The notes under the pieces were generated by a model. The model was not told the origin of the DNA, ran no database searches, and worked only from the letters and a program-made list of their open reading frames with translations. DNA of 13,869 nt from an uncultured Muribaculaceae bacterium (GTDB lineage: Bacteria; Bacteroidota; Bacteroidia; Bacteroidales; Muribaculaceae). Location of the stretch: the NCBI GenBank assembly GCA_910584545.1, contig CAJUBC010000057.1:1-13869 (forward strand). Reading direction: 5' to 3'. Positions 7,261 through 13,610 of this stretch are shown here, piece by piece. The stretch's first letter is position 1; each line of letters begins with the position of its first letter. The translations under genes were made by a program, and so were the position numbers.

Positions 7261-7302
7261 TTTATATGAAATTGGTTTTGCCAATGTCTTTGCTGGCAAA
7301 AC
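7261..7302 (+). promoter_or_regulatory. Candidate promoter and operator before the CMD-cupin gene
   Basis: A 9-bp perfect inverted repeat, GTTTTGCCA (7275-7283) and TGGCAAAAC (7294-7302), encloses a 10-nt centre. The centre contains TGTCTTTG (7285-7292), one base off the -7 consensus, with TTTA (7261-7264) 20 nt upstream. If this is the promoter, transcription starts near 7296 inside the right arm, and the palindrome would be an operator covering both -7 and +1. Alternatively it is simply an RNA stem-loop in the leader. The gap from the repeat to the chosen ATG is 20 nt. Confidence 0.4.
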
Positions 7303-7322
7303 TATTTCGGAAATCCAAGACA

Positions 7323-8147
7323 ATGAACCGCATTATTCTTACAATTGTTGCGTTCTTAATGACAATTACTCCTATTATGGCACAGCAGAAAATAGTACAG
7401 ACGGCAGGTCGCCAGCAACTTGGCGACTTCGCCCCGGAGTTCGCCCATCTCAACGACGACATCCTTTTCGGCGAGGTGTGGAGTCGTAATGACCTCCTGT
7501 CGCTACGCGACCGCAGTCTCGTGACAATCACTTCCCTCATCTCGATGGGTATAACCGACAATTCGCTCAAATACCATCTCGCCACAGCGAAACAGAATGG
7601 CATAAGCCGCTCGGAGATCGCAGAGATCATCACCCACATTGCCTTCTATGCCGGTTGGCCGAAGGCTTGGGCAGCGTTCAATCTCGCCAAAGAGGTTTGG
7701 AACGATGATATAAAGGGGGAGGATGCCAAAGCCGAATTCGCACGTTCAATGATATTCCCGATCGGCGAGCCCAACACTGCATACGCCAAATATTTCATCG
7801 GAAACAGTTATCTGGCCCGTGTATCGACCGAGCAGATTCCTTTCGCCAATGTCACTTTTGAGCCGGGATGCCGCAACAACTGGCACATCCACAAGGCAGA
7901 GAAAGGCGGTGGCCAGATGCTCGTGGGAGTGGCAGGCCGCGGTTGGTATCAGGAAGAGGGAAAGCCGGCGGTGGAGATTCTCCCCGGCACTGTAATCCAC
8001 ATTCCGGCCAACGTGAAACACTGGCATGGAGCAGCCAAGGATTCCTGGTTCGCCCATCTCGCGTTCGAGGTACCCGGCGAGAAGACTGCAACAGAATGGC
8101 TCGAGCCGGTAAGCGACGCAGAGTACAGCAGCCTCGTATCGAAATAA
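7323..8147 (+). CDS. Exported two-domain protein: carboxymuconolactone decarboxylase-like plus cupin
   Basis: A 274-residue protein with a classic Sec signal (MNR, hydrophobic ILTIVAFLMTITPIMA, cleavage before QQ). The first domain (about 45-150) has the all-helical CMD/AhpD-like pattern (LRDRSLVTITSLISMGI, LKYHLATAKQNGISRSEIAEI, HIAFYAGWPKAWAAF). It has no CxxC pair, so it is not an AhpD-type peroxidase. The second domain (about 165-260) is a cupin with a metal-site-like WHIH motif and HIPANVKHWHG. CMD-cupin proteins are a known but poorly characterised bacterial combination, and the substrate is unknown. The frame extends upstream to an ATG at 7266, but that would put 19 residues before the signal and run through the palindrome at 7275-7302, so 7323 is preferred. 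Single-gene unit, ending at the hairpin at 8176. Confidence 0.85.
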   Translation: MNRIILTIVAFLMTITPIMAQQKIVQTAGRQQLGDFAPEFAHLNDDILFGEVWSRNDLLSLRDRSLVTITSLISMGITDNSLKYHLATAKQNGISRSEIAEIITHIAFYAGWPKAWAAFNLAKEVWNDDIKGEDAKAEFARSMIFPIGEPNTAYAKYFIGNSYLARVSTEQIPFANVTFEPGCRNNWHIHKAEKGGGQMLVGVAGRGWYQEEGKPAVEILPGTVIHIPANVKHWHGAAKDSWFAHLAFEVPGEKTATEWLEPVSDAEYSSLVSK

Positions 8148-8175
8148 CCCGAAGTAAATCCCAATCCAGAATAAG

Positions 8176-8226
8176 ACCCCTGCGGCAAAACACTTTGAGT
8201 GTTTTGCCGCAGGGGTTCACCTTTTT
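8176..8226. terminator. 19-bp perfect hairpin between convergent genes
   Basis: Arms 8176-8194 and 8198-8216 are perfectly complementary around a 3-nt centre. On the plus strand a T6 run follows 5 nt later (8221-8226), so it should stop the CMD-cupin transcript. It begins 21 nt past the stop codon of the convergent channel gene and may act for that gene too, though its minus-strand tail is less T-rich. The stem is unusually long and GC-rich for this AT-leaning spacer. Confidence 0.85.
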
Positions 8227-8237
8227 TATACAAATCC

Positions 8238-9668
8238 CTATTTGCCGGGGGATGGGTTGGGCTGGTCGGGGGTGTCGGTCGGAGCGGGCTGCTGGAGACC
8301 GGGGTTCATCGGGGTGCCTCCCTGCTGGAAGAAGGGGTAGGGGAGACCGAAGATGTTGGCAGGGTTTTTGCCCGGGCTCAGGTAGCCGTCCACTATCGTG
8401 TCGTGACCGGATGGATTCTCGAAGGTATAGAGATGGAATCGGTAGAGCATCACGGCGAGATGCTCGAATACCATGGCCTGGATTCCTTCGTACGGCACCC
8501 ATGAACTCGTGTTCGTGAAGCAATATACTTGCAACGGTATACCTCCTGCCTGCTGGGCGAGGGTGGTGACGAAGCAGTCGCTGGTCTTGTCGATGTACTT
8601 GTTGGAGGTCAGATACATCATCACGTACGCGCGGAACATGCCGAGATTCGTGTCGATGGTGCCGTCGGCGAGTCCGGAACTGTTCTTCACATCCTCCGGG
8701 TTACCGGAATTCCTCTGCTCGATTTTCTTAGCTATCCAGTCCTTCATGAGAGGTATCTTGCTGAATTCCTCAAGCATCTCGGGAGTGGTCTCCACCACGC
8801 TGTCGGCATCTATCATATAGCTGCGCTGGATACGGCGAGTGTTCGATTCCTGCATGCTTCTGTAATTCCTGAAACCGTTAGTAATCAGATTGTAAGGCGC
8901 AACGGTGGAGGTGGTCTTGTCCCAGTTGAGAATCTTCACGGCGGTGAGCGACACCTCTGTCACAGTGCCGTTGGCCTCTGAGCCGGGTATGCTGACCCAG
9001 TCGCCTACATGCAGCGAGTCATTCTCCGAAAGCTGCACTCCGGCTACCACTCCGAGTATGCTGTCCTTGAAAATCAACATGAGAACGGATGCGAAGACTC
9101 CGATACCTGCCAGCAGTGCCCCCGGCGACTTGTTGAGCAGCACTGCGCATACGATTACCACTGCGATAATCCAGATAATCAGTTTTACAAGCTGTACCAG
9201 GCCGTTTAGCGGGAGTTTACGCTTGTTGGCGCGAGCGTCAATGCTCGCCCAGACTACGTCGGTGAGCCTGGAGAGAGACATCGCCAGTAAGATTATGATA
9301 TATATCCAGCAGAACTTGGAGAGCCAATATGCTACTGAGGCATGGGCGTAAAGCGTGAATTGGATGAGAACCAGAAAAATCAGCGGAGGAATTATGTTGC
9401 ATGTCGTCGAGAACATGTGTCTTTTCAAGAGTTCAGAATATATGGGGGATTTAAGATGCGGGGTAATTTTTCTTATGGTCCATACTACGATCCATTTTAT
9501 GACATAGCCGGCTATAAAAGCGAAACCAAACACAGATATCGCATACAGCCATATATATAAGGTGGCGTTTCCCTTCTGTCCGATGAGTTCAAGCACCCAA
9601 TGGACAAAACTCATTATAATACGTGCGATGGCGTAGCTGCTTTCCGTCGTCGCATTCACCTGCTTCAT
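8238..9668 (-). CDS. MscS-family mechanosensitive channel, YbdG type
   Basis: Inner-membrane channel of the MscS superfamily, which releases solutes when the membrane is stretched. The product aligns with E. coli YbdG over most of its length: LPLNGLVQLVKLI, LLNKSPGALLAGIGVFAS, VLMLIFKDSILGVVAGVQL (pore-lining helix), GDWVSIPG, GTVTEVSLTAVKILNWDKT, FRAYVMMYL and YCFTNTSSWVPYE. About five transmembrane segments precede the cytoplasmic beta domain. The last roughly 40 residues (from LSPGKNPANIFG) are rich in Pro, Gly and Gln and extend beyond YbdG. The start is uncertain. ATG at 9668 has GGGAG 5 nt upstream and gives 476 residues, near the family size; ATG at 9716 (492) and 9821 (527) are also in frame. 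Single gene; no clear promoter recognised. Confidence 0.88.
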   Translation of the reverse strand: MKQVNATTESSYAIARIIMSFVHWVLELIGQKGNATLYIWLYAISVFGFAFIAGYVIKWIVVWTIRKITPHLKSPIYSELLKRHMFSTTCNIIPPLIFLVLIQFTLYAHASVAYWLSKFCWIYIIILLAMSLSRLTDVVWASIDARANKRKLPLNGLVQLVKLIIWIIAVVIVCAVLLNKSPGALLAGIGVFASVLMLIFKDSILGVVAGVQLSENDSLHVGDWVSIPGSEANGTVTEVSLTAVKILNWDKTTSTVAPYNLITNGFRNYRSMQESNTRRIQRSYMIDADSVVETTPEMLEEFSKIPLMKDWIAKKIEQRNSGNPEDVKNSSGLADGTIDTNLGMFRAYVMMYLTSNKYIDKTSDCFVTTLAQQAGGIPLQVYCFTNTSSWVPYEGIQAMVFEHLAVMLYRFHLYTFENPSGHDTIVDGYLSPGKNPANIFGLPYPFFQQGGTPMNPGLQQPAPTDTPDQPNPSPGK

Positions 9669-10067
9669 TATCTCTCCCGGAATCAACAGAAACGAAGCGA
9701 TATTAAGTGGAATCATAGTATTAATCTTTATGTAACCGAAAACAATGCCGGGTATGCTTACGAAAGAACTAAAACCGGCATTCGTTTTAAAGTTTACAAA
9801 TAGAAATATACAATTGTTCAAAATACATTGCGTGTTTCATATAAACCGGCGGCAACGGCAATGCGGTGAAAATATGACATGTAGGATTCGATTAACAAAA
9901 ATTAACAAATTGTAATTTGAGAAATTGCACACATCCGCGAGAATGTGCAGAGAAAATGAAAAATATGTTGTAAAGCATAAAATCGGCATAAAACGCAATA
10001 TAATGGAGAGTTAAAACGAGAATATGGCAGAATAAATGAAAAATTAAGAAAAAATAACCGAGAAAAG
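9669..10067. other. AT-rich gene-free spacer between the divergent channel gene and ndk
   Basis: About 400 bases with no supportable gene. The only open frame of size (minus strand, up to about 10731) runs antisense through ndk and has no family character. The part near 9669-9821 is the 5' region, or a possible N-terminal extension, of the channel gene. I see a short imperfect stem around 9926-9948 and a repeated attaacaaa near 9892-9910, both too weak to call. Nothing else stands out. Confidence 0.6.
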
Positions 10068-10099
10068 GTTGCGTGGGAGTGTTCAAATAATTAACTTTG
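10068..10099 (+). promoter_or_regulatory. Promoter of ndk
   Basis: GTTG (10068-10071), 20 nt, then TAACTTTG (10092-10099), a perfect -7 element. Predicted leader is about 38 nt. The bases after the -7 (AGAAACGGCAGG) lack the block shared by the tRNA promoters. Confidence 0.75.
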
Positions 10100-10140
10100 A
10101 GAAACGGCAGGATAGAAATCTTAAAAAATGTAAAATACAG

Positions 10141-10602
10141 ATGGAGCAGACATTGGTAATATTGAAGCCTTCCTGTATAGAGCGTAATCTCATCGGAGAG
10201 GTGATAAGCAGAATCGAGAAAAGAGGACTGATAATTTGCGGAATGAAGATGATGCAGCTTGACGAGGCCATTCTTCGCGAGCATTACGCACATCTCGTGG
10301 ACAAGCCTTTCTTCCCCTCGATTGTTGAATCGATGACTGCCTCTCCGGTGATAGTGATGTGTCTGAAGGGAGTGGATGTGGTAAGCGTGTTCCGTGAGAT
10401 GACCGGAGTCACCAACGGACGCAAGGCTGCTCCGGGCACACTTCGCGGTGACTTCTGCATGAGCGGACAGCTTAACATCATCCATGCGAGCGACTCTGTT
10501 GAGAACGCCGAGATCGAGCTCGCGCGCTTCTTCCGCGAAGGTGAGATATTCGACTATACACCTGTCAATTTCAAATATATATACGGAGACGGCGAAAACT
10601 GA
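10141..10602 (+). CDS. ndk: Nucleoside diphosphate kinase
   Basis: Transfers the gamma-phosphate between nucleoside triphosphates and diphosphates through a phosphohistidine, keeping NTP and dNTP pools balanced. The 153-residue product matches the Bacteroidota form of the family: TLVILKP (4-10), HYAHLVDKPFF (48-58), TNGRKAAPGTLRGDF (91-105) and NIIHASDSVENAEIELARFF (112-131) with catalytic His115. The residue after the His is Ala where most bacteria have Gly. The ATG at 10141 is chosen because homology begins there and the promoter lies upstream; an in-frame TTG at 10069 would sit inside the promoter. Probably co-transcribed with the M23 peptidase 40 nt downstream. Confidence 0.97.
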   Translation: MEQTLVILKPSCIERNLIGEVISRIEKRGLIICGMKMMQLDEAILREHYAHLVDKPFFPSIVESMTASPVIVMCLKGVDVVSVFREMTGVTNGRKAAPGTLRGDFCMSGQLNIIHASDSVENAEIELARFFREGEIFDYTPVNFKYIYGDGEN

Positions 10603-10611
10603 TGCTCGTCG

Positions 10612-10637
10612 GCAAAGTAAGTTCGCCTGCAAAGTAA
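10612..10637 (+). repeat. Short direct repeat in the ndk-peptidase spacer
   Basis: GCAAAGTAA occurs at 10612-10620 and again at 10629-10637, 17 nt apart, just before the peptidase ATG at 10643. Neither copy matches a -7 box on this strand. It may affect translation of the second gene or be chance. Confidence 0.3.
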
Positions 10638-10642
10638 AAAAG

Positions 10643-11587
10643 ATGAATTTCAGAATCAGGAAAATATTCGGCGTAGCTCTCGTAGCGATATTATGCGCGG
10701 GAGGAGCGTCAGCACAGAAAATAACATCCAAGTCGCCTCATTCAAGGGCGCATGAGCAGCTTCTCGCCAATCAGGCCAAAAACCGTGACCAGATCAGGCT
10801 TGTCGAGAAGAACACGTTTATCGATCTCATCGATGATCTGGAGCCGGAACCAGATATCTACACCGAGGGCTGGAACAGCAAGAGGGTGAATCCTTTCAAG
10901 GAATCGGACGTGCCCGACACCAAGGTTATAGATGTGACCGGCTACTACATGCCGGTTCCGGGAAAAGTGACTTCAAATTACGGTTACCGTGCGAAGTTCG
11001 GCCGTATGCATAAAGGCATAGACCTCGCCATCCGCTCCAACGATACTATCCGCGCCGCATTCGACGGCAAAGTGCGTCTCACCAATTACGAGGCCCGCGG
11101 ATATGGCAACTATGTGATTCTCCGTCACCCCAACGGATTGGAAACGGTGTACGGCCACCTCAACAAGGCACTCGTGAAGCCAGACCAAGTGGTGAAAGCG
11201 GGACAGGCCATCGCGCTCGGCGGAAGCACGGGACGCAGCACAGGACCGCACCTGCATTTCGAGACGCGCTACATGGGATATGCAATCAATCCATCAGCCA
11301 TATTCGATTTCGCCAATCATACCACCCATACGGACACCTATCAGTTCTCTAAAAAGACTTACACTAAAGCGCGCAACTACGCGCCTGCAAGAAATATCGC
11401 CAAGTCCGAGAACGGCAACGCCTACAAGACTGGCGACAACGACATAGCAACCTACACAGTGCGTAAGGGAGACACCCTGACATCCATAGCACGCTCATAC
11501 GGTATGTCGGCAACGCGACTCCGCAAGCTCAACAATATGGGCAGTTCAGACAAAATCCGTGCAGGACAGGTATTGAAACTTAAATAA
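10643..11587 (+). CDS. Secreted M23 (LytM/LasA-type) peptidase with C-terminal LysM domain
   Basis: A 314-residue exported protein with a Sec signal (basic MNFRIRK, hydrophobic core, cleavage after ASA at about 24). Residues 100-222 are the M23 metallopeptidase domain, with zinc and catalytic residues His123 and Asp127 in HKGID, His172 in YGHL, and His203/His205 in GPHLHFE. All expected residues are present, so it should be an active cell-wall endopeptidase cutting peptide cross-links. Residues 270-314 are a LysM domain (YTVRKGDTLTSIARSYG, LRKLNN, RAGQVLKLK) that would bind peptidoglycan glycans. The linker at 225-268 is rich in Lys, Asn and Thr. The frame is open upstream within ndk, but ATG at 10643 is the only start that exposes the signal. 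Ends at the hairpin at 11612. Confidence 0.95.
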   Translation: MNFRIRKIFGVALVAILCAGGASAQKITSKSPHSRAHEQLLANQAKNRDQIRLVEKNTFIDLIDDLEPEPDIYTEGWNSKRVNPFKESDVPDTKVIDVTGYYMPVPGKVTSNYGYRAKFGRMHKGIDLAIRSNDTIRAAFDGKVRLTNYEARGYGNYVILRHPNGLETVYGHLNKALVKPDQVVKAGQAIALGGSTGRSTGPHLHFETRYMGYAINPSAIFDFANHTTHTDTYQFSKKTYTKARNYAPARNIAKSENGNAYKTGDNDIATYTVRKGDTLTSIARSYGMSATRLRKLNNMGSSDKIRAGQVLKLK

Positions 11588-11611
11588 CGAATATTCAGGA
11601 CATAAGAAATA

Positions 11612-11641
11612 ACGGAGGCGGCTCGAAAGAGTCGCCTCCGT
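11612..11641 (+). terminator. Strong hairpin after the M23 peptidase gene
   Basis: A 13-bp stem (11612-11624 with 11629-11641, one G-T pair) capped by a GAAA tetraloop, 24 nt after the stop codon. No T run follows (ctcattgcg), so it may work as a transcript 3' end or need a factor rather than act as a simple intrinsic terminator. Confidence 0.65.
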
Positions 11642-11676
11642 CTCATTGCGACCAAACACTGACAGCGATACTTGAT

Positions 11677-11707
11677 TTTGTCAATTCGAAAATATTCAGT
11701 ACCTTTG
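11677..11707 (+). promoter_or_regulatory. Promoter of the HU-like gene pair
   Basis: TTTG (11677-11680), 19 nt, then TACCTTTG (11700-11707), both perfect to consensus. Predicted start is near 11711, giving a leader of about 87 nt that holds the stem-loop at 11715-11763. Confidence 0.8.
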
Positions 11708-11714
11708 TGAAAAT

Positions 11715-11763
11715 ATGCCGGATTGCAATGGCGACAAACTGTTAAGATCCGCAATCCGGGCAT
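11715..11763 (+). promoter_or_regulatory. Structured 5' leader of the HU-like operon
   Basis: ATGCCGGATTGC (11715-11726) pairs with GCAATCCGGGCAT (11751-11763): 12 base pairs with a single bulged base, around a 24-nt loop. It begins a few nt after the predicted transcription start and ends 34 nt before the first ATG. It is unlikely to be a terminator because no T run follows. It could stabilise the mRNA, bind a protein (including the HU product itself) or be a cis-regulatory RNA; it matches no riboswitch class I recognise. Confidence 0.45.
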
Positions 11764-11797
11764 GTTCTTGAATCATAATTTCAGGGAAAACATTCGA

Positions 11798-12076
11798 ATG
11801 GATTCTAAGACATTTATATCGGAATTAAGCGGGCGTCTCGGGCGGGATGCCGAAGACATAACGGCCGTAGTGACTGCGTTGGGACGGACCATCGCTGAAT
11901 GTGTCAAAGAAGGAGACGTAGTATCCATGCCCGGTTTCGGCACGTTCGAGTCAAAGAAACGGCTCGAACGTGAGGCTGTACATCCTTCATCGGGCAAAAG
12001 AATATTGATTCCGCCGAAATTGACAATGGTCTTCAGACCCTCAACTCTGCTTAAGCAGAAAATTCGCAATCTTTGA
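11798..12076 (+). CDS. HU/IHF-family DNA-binding protein
   Basis: A 92-residue protein of the usual HU/IHF size. It has the helical N-terminal dimerisation part (FISELSGRLGRDAEDITAVVTALGRTIAECVKEGD) and the MPGFGTFESKKR turn (44-54) typical of the family. The arm (HPSSGKRILIPPKLTMVFRPS, 62-82) carries the RxxxxxPxxGxxxxIP-like pattern, here shifted to place IPP at 71-73 in the DNA-bending position. It should bind and bend DNA as a dimer. The upstream in-frame ATG at 11762 would add 12 unrelated residues, so 11798 is preferred. It is encoded 2 nt before the membrane-anchored HU-like gene, which suggests the two may form a heterodimer; that is inference. Confidence 0.93.
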   Translation: MDSKTFISELSGRLGRDAEDITAVVTALGRTIAECVKEGDVVSMPGFGTFESKKRLEREAVHPSSGKRILIPPKLTMVFRPSTLLKQKIRNL

Positions 12077-12078
12077 AT

Positions 12079-13290
12079 ATGAATGAGAAAATCACATTGC
12101 CTGCGCTGACCACTCTGCTTTCGAGAGCCACCGGCGACAGCAAAAAGCAGTCAGAAGACTTTATACGCGAGTTTTTCTCGTTGATATCCACTGTTCTCCA
12201 GAACGGAGAATCGGTTAAGATAAAGAATATCGGAGTATTCAAGCTCATCGAGGTTGAAGCCCGCAAGAGCGTGAATGTGACGAACGGTGCGGCGAACGAG
12301 ATACCGGCGCACAGAAAGGTTGTATTCATACCCTCAAAGGAACTCGCTGCGGATGTCAACGAGCCCTTCGAGATGTTCGAGACCGTGGAATTGGCCGGCC
12401 CTATAGAGGCGAGCATGGATATCGTCATTCCCGAACCGGAGGTGGTCACTGTCCCTGAAGAGACAATTGCCGAAGAGGAGGAAATTGACGAAGCGATAAT
12501 CGCGGCAGAAGCCCGCCCCGAGGACCTGACTATAGATGTCCAGAAAGCTATAGACACACATGAAGATGTCGATGTGCATGGCGATACAGAAAAAGCGGAG
12601 CCAGACACTGCTTGTGCTGATTCAAAGGAAGTCTGCGAAGAACAGGAGGATACCGACAGTCAGGAGGAATATGTGCTTGAAGAACCGGAAGCTGTCGAAG
12701 AAGAAAAAACAGAATCCATACAACCCGAACATGCTGACAGCGGGTCGAAGCCACATCATAGAAACGGAACCGCCCGCTTCTGGTGGGGAGCGCTTTGCGG
12801 ATTCGTCGCAGCCTGTCTGGTCGGTGTCGTCGCCATGCTGGTTATGTTCCCCGGATATTATTCTAAAGATGAGAGTGAAAAACCGGAGGCAGAGTTGGCA
12901 GCCGCATCAAATCCCGCGACACAGCCTGCGGCTGGAACCCCCTCCGTCATGACAGAGGATTCAGTCGCAGTCAATCAACCGGCAGCGGAGGAATCGGAGG
13001 ATGAAGTGGCTCCCACGAAACCATCTGACGAGAAGGTCTATGATACCATAACAAAGACCCGATACCTCACCACTATGGCACAGGACCACTACGGTAACTT
13101 CAACTTCTGGCCATACATATATAAGGAGAATCAGTCGATACTCGGGCATCCGGACAGAATACGTCCCGGAACGAAAGTCGTGGTGCCCAGCCTTTCAAAA
13201 TATGGAGTGAGCGTAGACAATCCGAAGGATATAGCCACTGCCAAACGTCTCGGAGTTGAGATCTACTCCCGATACACTTCCAGAAAATAA
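12079..13290 (+). CDS. Membrane protein with N-terminal HU-like domain, acidic linker, one TM helix and periplasmic LysM-like domain
   Basis: A 403-residue protein in four parts. Residues 1-95 are an HU-like DNA-binding domain (VKIKNIGVFKLIEVEARKS, EIPAHRKVVFIPSKEL). Residues 97-222 are a long linker very rich in Glu and Asp. Residues 235-257 are one strongly hydrophobic helix (WWGALCGFVAACLVGVVAML), preceded by basic HHRNGTAR, which favours a cytoplasmic N terminus. Residues 262-322 are low-complexity and rich in Ala, Glu and Pro. Residues 326-370 are a LysM-like domain (YLTTMAQDHYGNFNFWPYIYKEN, then IRPGTKVVVPS). The protein could therefore tether DNA to the inner membrane and peptidoglycan. 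HU-like domains joined to TM and SPOR (another wall-binding) domains are known in Bacteroidota; the LysM version is less familiar to me. ATG at 12079 is used; the TTG 6 nt earlier overlaps the previous stop. No intrinsic terminator was seen before tRNA-Cys. Confidence 0.88.
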   Translation: MNEKITLPALTTLLSRATGDSKKQSEDFIREFFSLISTVLQNGESVKIKNIGVFKLIEVEARKSVNVTNGAANEIPAHRKVVFIPSKELAADVNEPFEMFETVELAGPIEASMDIVIPEPEVVTVPEETIAEEEEIDEAIIAAEARPEDLTIDVQKAIDTHEDVDVHGDTEKAEPDTACADSKEVCEEQEDTDSQEEYVLEEPEAVEEEKTESIQPEHADSGSKPHHRNGTARFWWGALCGFVAACLVGVVAMLVMFPGYYSKDESEKPEAELAAASNPATQPAAGTPSVMTEDSVAVNQPAAEESEDEVAPTKPSDEKVYDTITKTRYLTTMAQDHYGNFNFWPYIYKENQSILGHPDRIRPGTKVVVPSLSKYGVSVDNPKDIATAKRLGVEIYSRYTSRK

Positions 13291-13373
13291 AAAATATTGG
13301 TTGGATATATCCTCAGAGAATCAATATGATATGATTTCTGAAACATAGGTTGAAAAATAATTGGCCGGAAATA

Positions 13374-13405
13374 TTTGCAGGATTCGGAAAGAATTACTAA
13401 CTTTG
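13374..13405 (+). promoter_or_regulatory. Promoter of tRNA-Cys
   Basis: TTTG (13374-13377), 20 nt, then TAACTTTG (13398-13405), perfect to consensus. CAATCGCAAAAGCGAAA follows and runs almost directly into the mature tRNA at 13424, so the predicted leader is only about 13-15 nt. Confidence 0.87.
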
Positions 13406-13423
13406 CAATCGCAAAAGCGAAAT

Positions 13424-13494
13424 GGTTCCATGTCCGAGTGGTTAGGTACCGGTCTGCAAAACCGTTTACACCAGTTCGAGTCTGGTTGGAACCT
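13424..13494 (+). tRNA. tRNA-Cys (anticodon GCA)
   Basis: Cloverleaf of 71 nt: acceptor GGTTCCA/TGGAACC fully paired, anticodon loop CTGCAAA with anticodon GCA, T arm ACCAG/CTGGT with loop TTCGAGT, discriminator T as expected for tRNA-Cys, no encoded CCA. The outermost pair of the anticodon stem is a C-T mismatch (E. coli tRNA-Cys has a G-U there). Confidence 0.95.
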
Positions 13495-13502
13495 CTTAAA
13501 GG

Positions 13503-13543
13503 CAACTCCGTCGATGGAAATCGGTGGAGTTGTTTTGTTGTTT
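13503..13543 (+). terminator. Intrinsic terminator of tRNA-Cys
   Basis: A 13-bp stem (13503-13515 with 13520-13532, two G-T pairs) capped by a GGAA tetraloop, followed by a T-rich tail (ttttgttgttt, 13533-13543). It begins 8 nt after the tRNA. Confidence 0.93.
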
Positions 13544-13565
13544 GGTCCTGTGAGCGATACCTTTC
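13534..13565 (+). promoter_or_regulatory. Candidate promoter of kdsB
   Basis: TTTG (13534-13537), 20 nt, then TACCTTTC (13558-13565), one base off TAnnTTTG. The upstream box lies inside the terminator tail of tRNA-Cys. Predicted leader is about 40 nt to the ATG at 13611. Confidence 0.5.
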
Positions 13566-13610
13566 TAAATTGGAAGATCATAGACCTTTTAGACTTCTTG
13601 ACAGCTAAAG

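Noticed and set aside
7266..7322. Upstream ATG for the CMD-cupin gene
   Set aside because: It would put 19 residues before a normal signal peptide and run through a perfect inverted repeat that looks regulatory.
7868..8518. Plus-strand frame of 216 codons
   Set aside because: It overlaps the cupin domain in another frame, crosses the 19-bp hairpin and runs antisense into the channel gene. The product is Arg/Gly-rich, typical of a shadow frame.
9926..9948. Short stem GCACA...TGTGC before ndk
   Set aside because: Only 5-6 pairs with a bulge; expected by chance in a spacer of this size.
10484..10642. N-terminal extension of the M23 peptidase inside ndk
   Set aside because: It would overlap ndk and bury the signal peptide; the ATG at 10643 gives a normal signal.
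9892..10731. Minus-strand frame of 279 codons overlapping ndk
   Set aside because: It lies antisense to ndk and the start of the peptidase gene, its product is rich in His, Tyr and Phe with no family pattern, and ndk is certain on the other strand.
13300..13340. Palindrome GGATATATCC and nearby AT-rich partial repeats after the HU-TM-LysM gene
   Set aside because: Stems are too short and AT-rich, without a T tail, to call a terminator or binding site.
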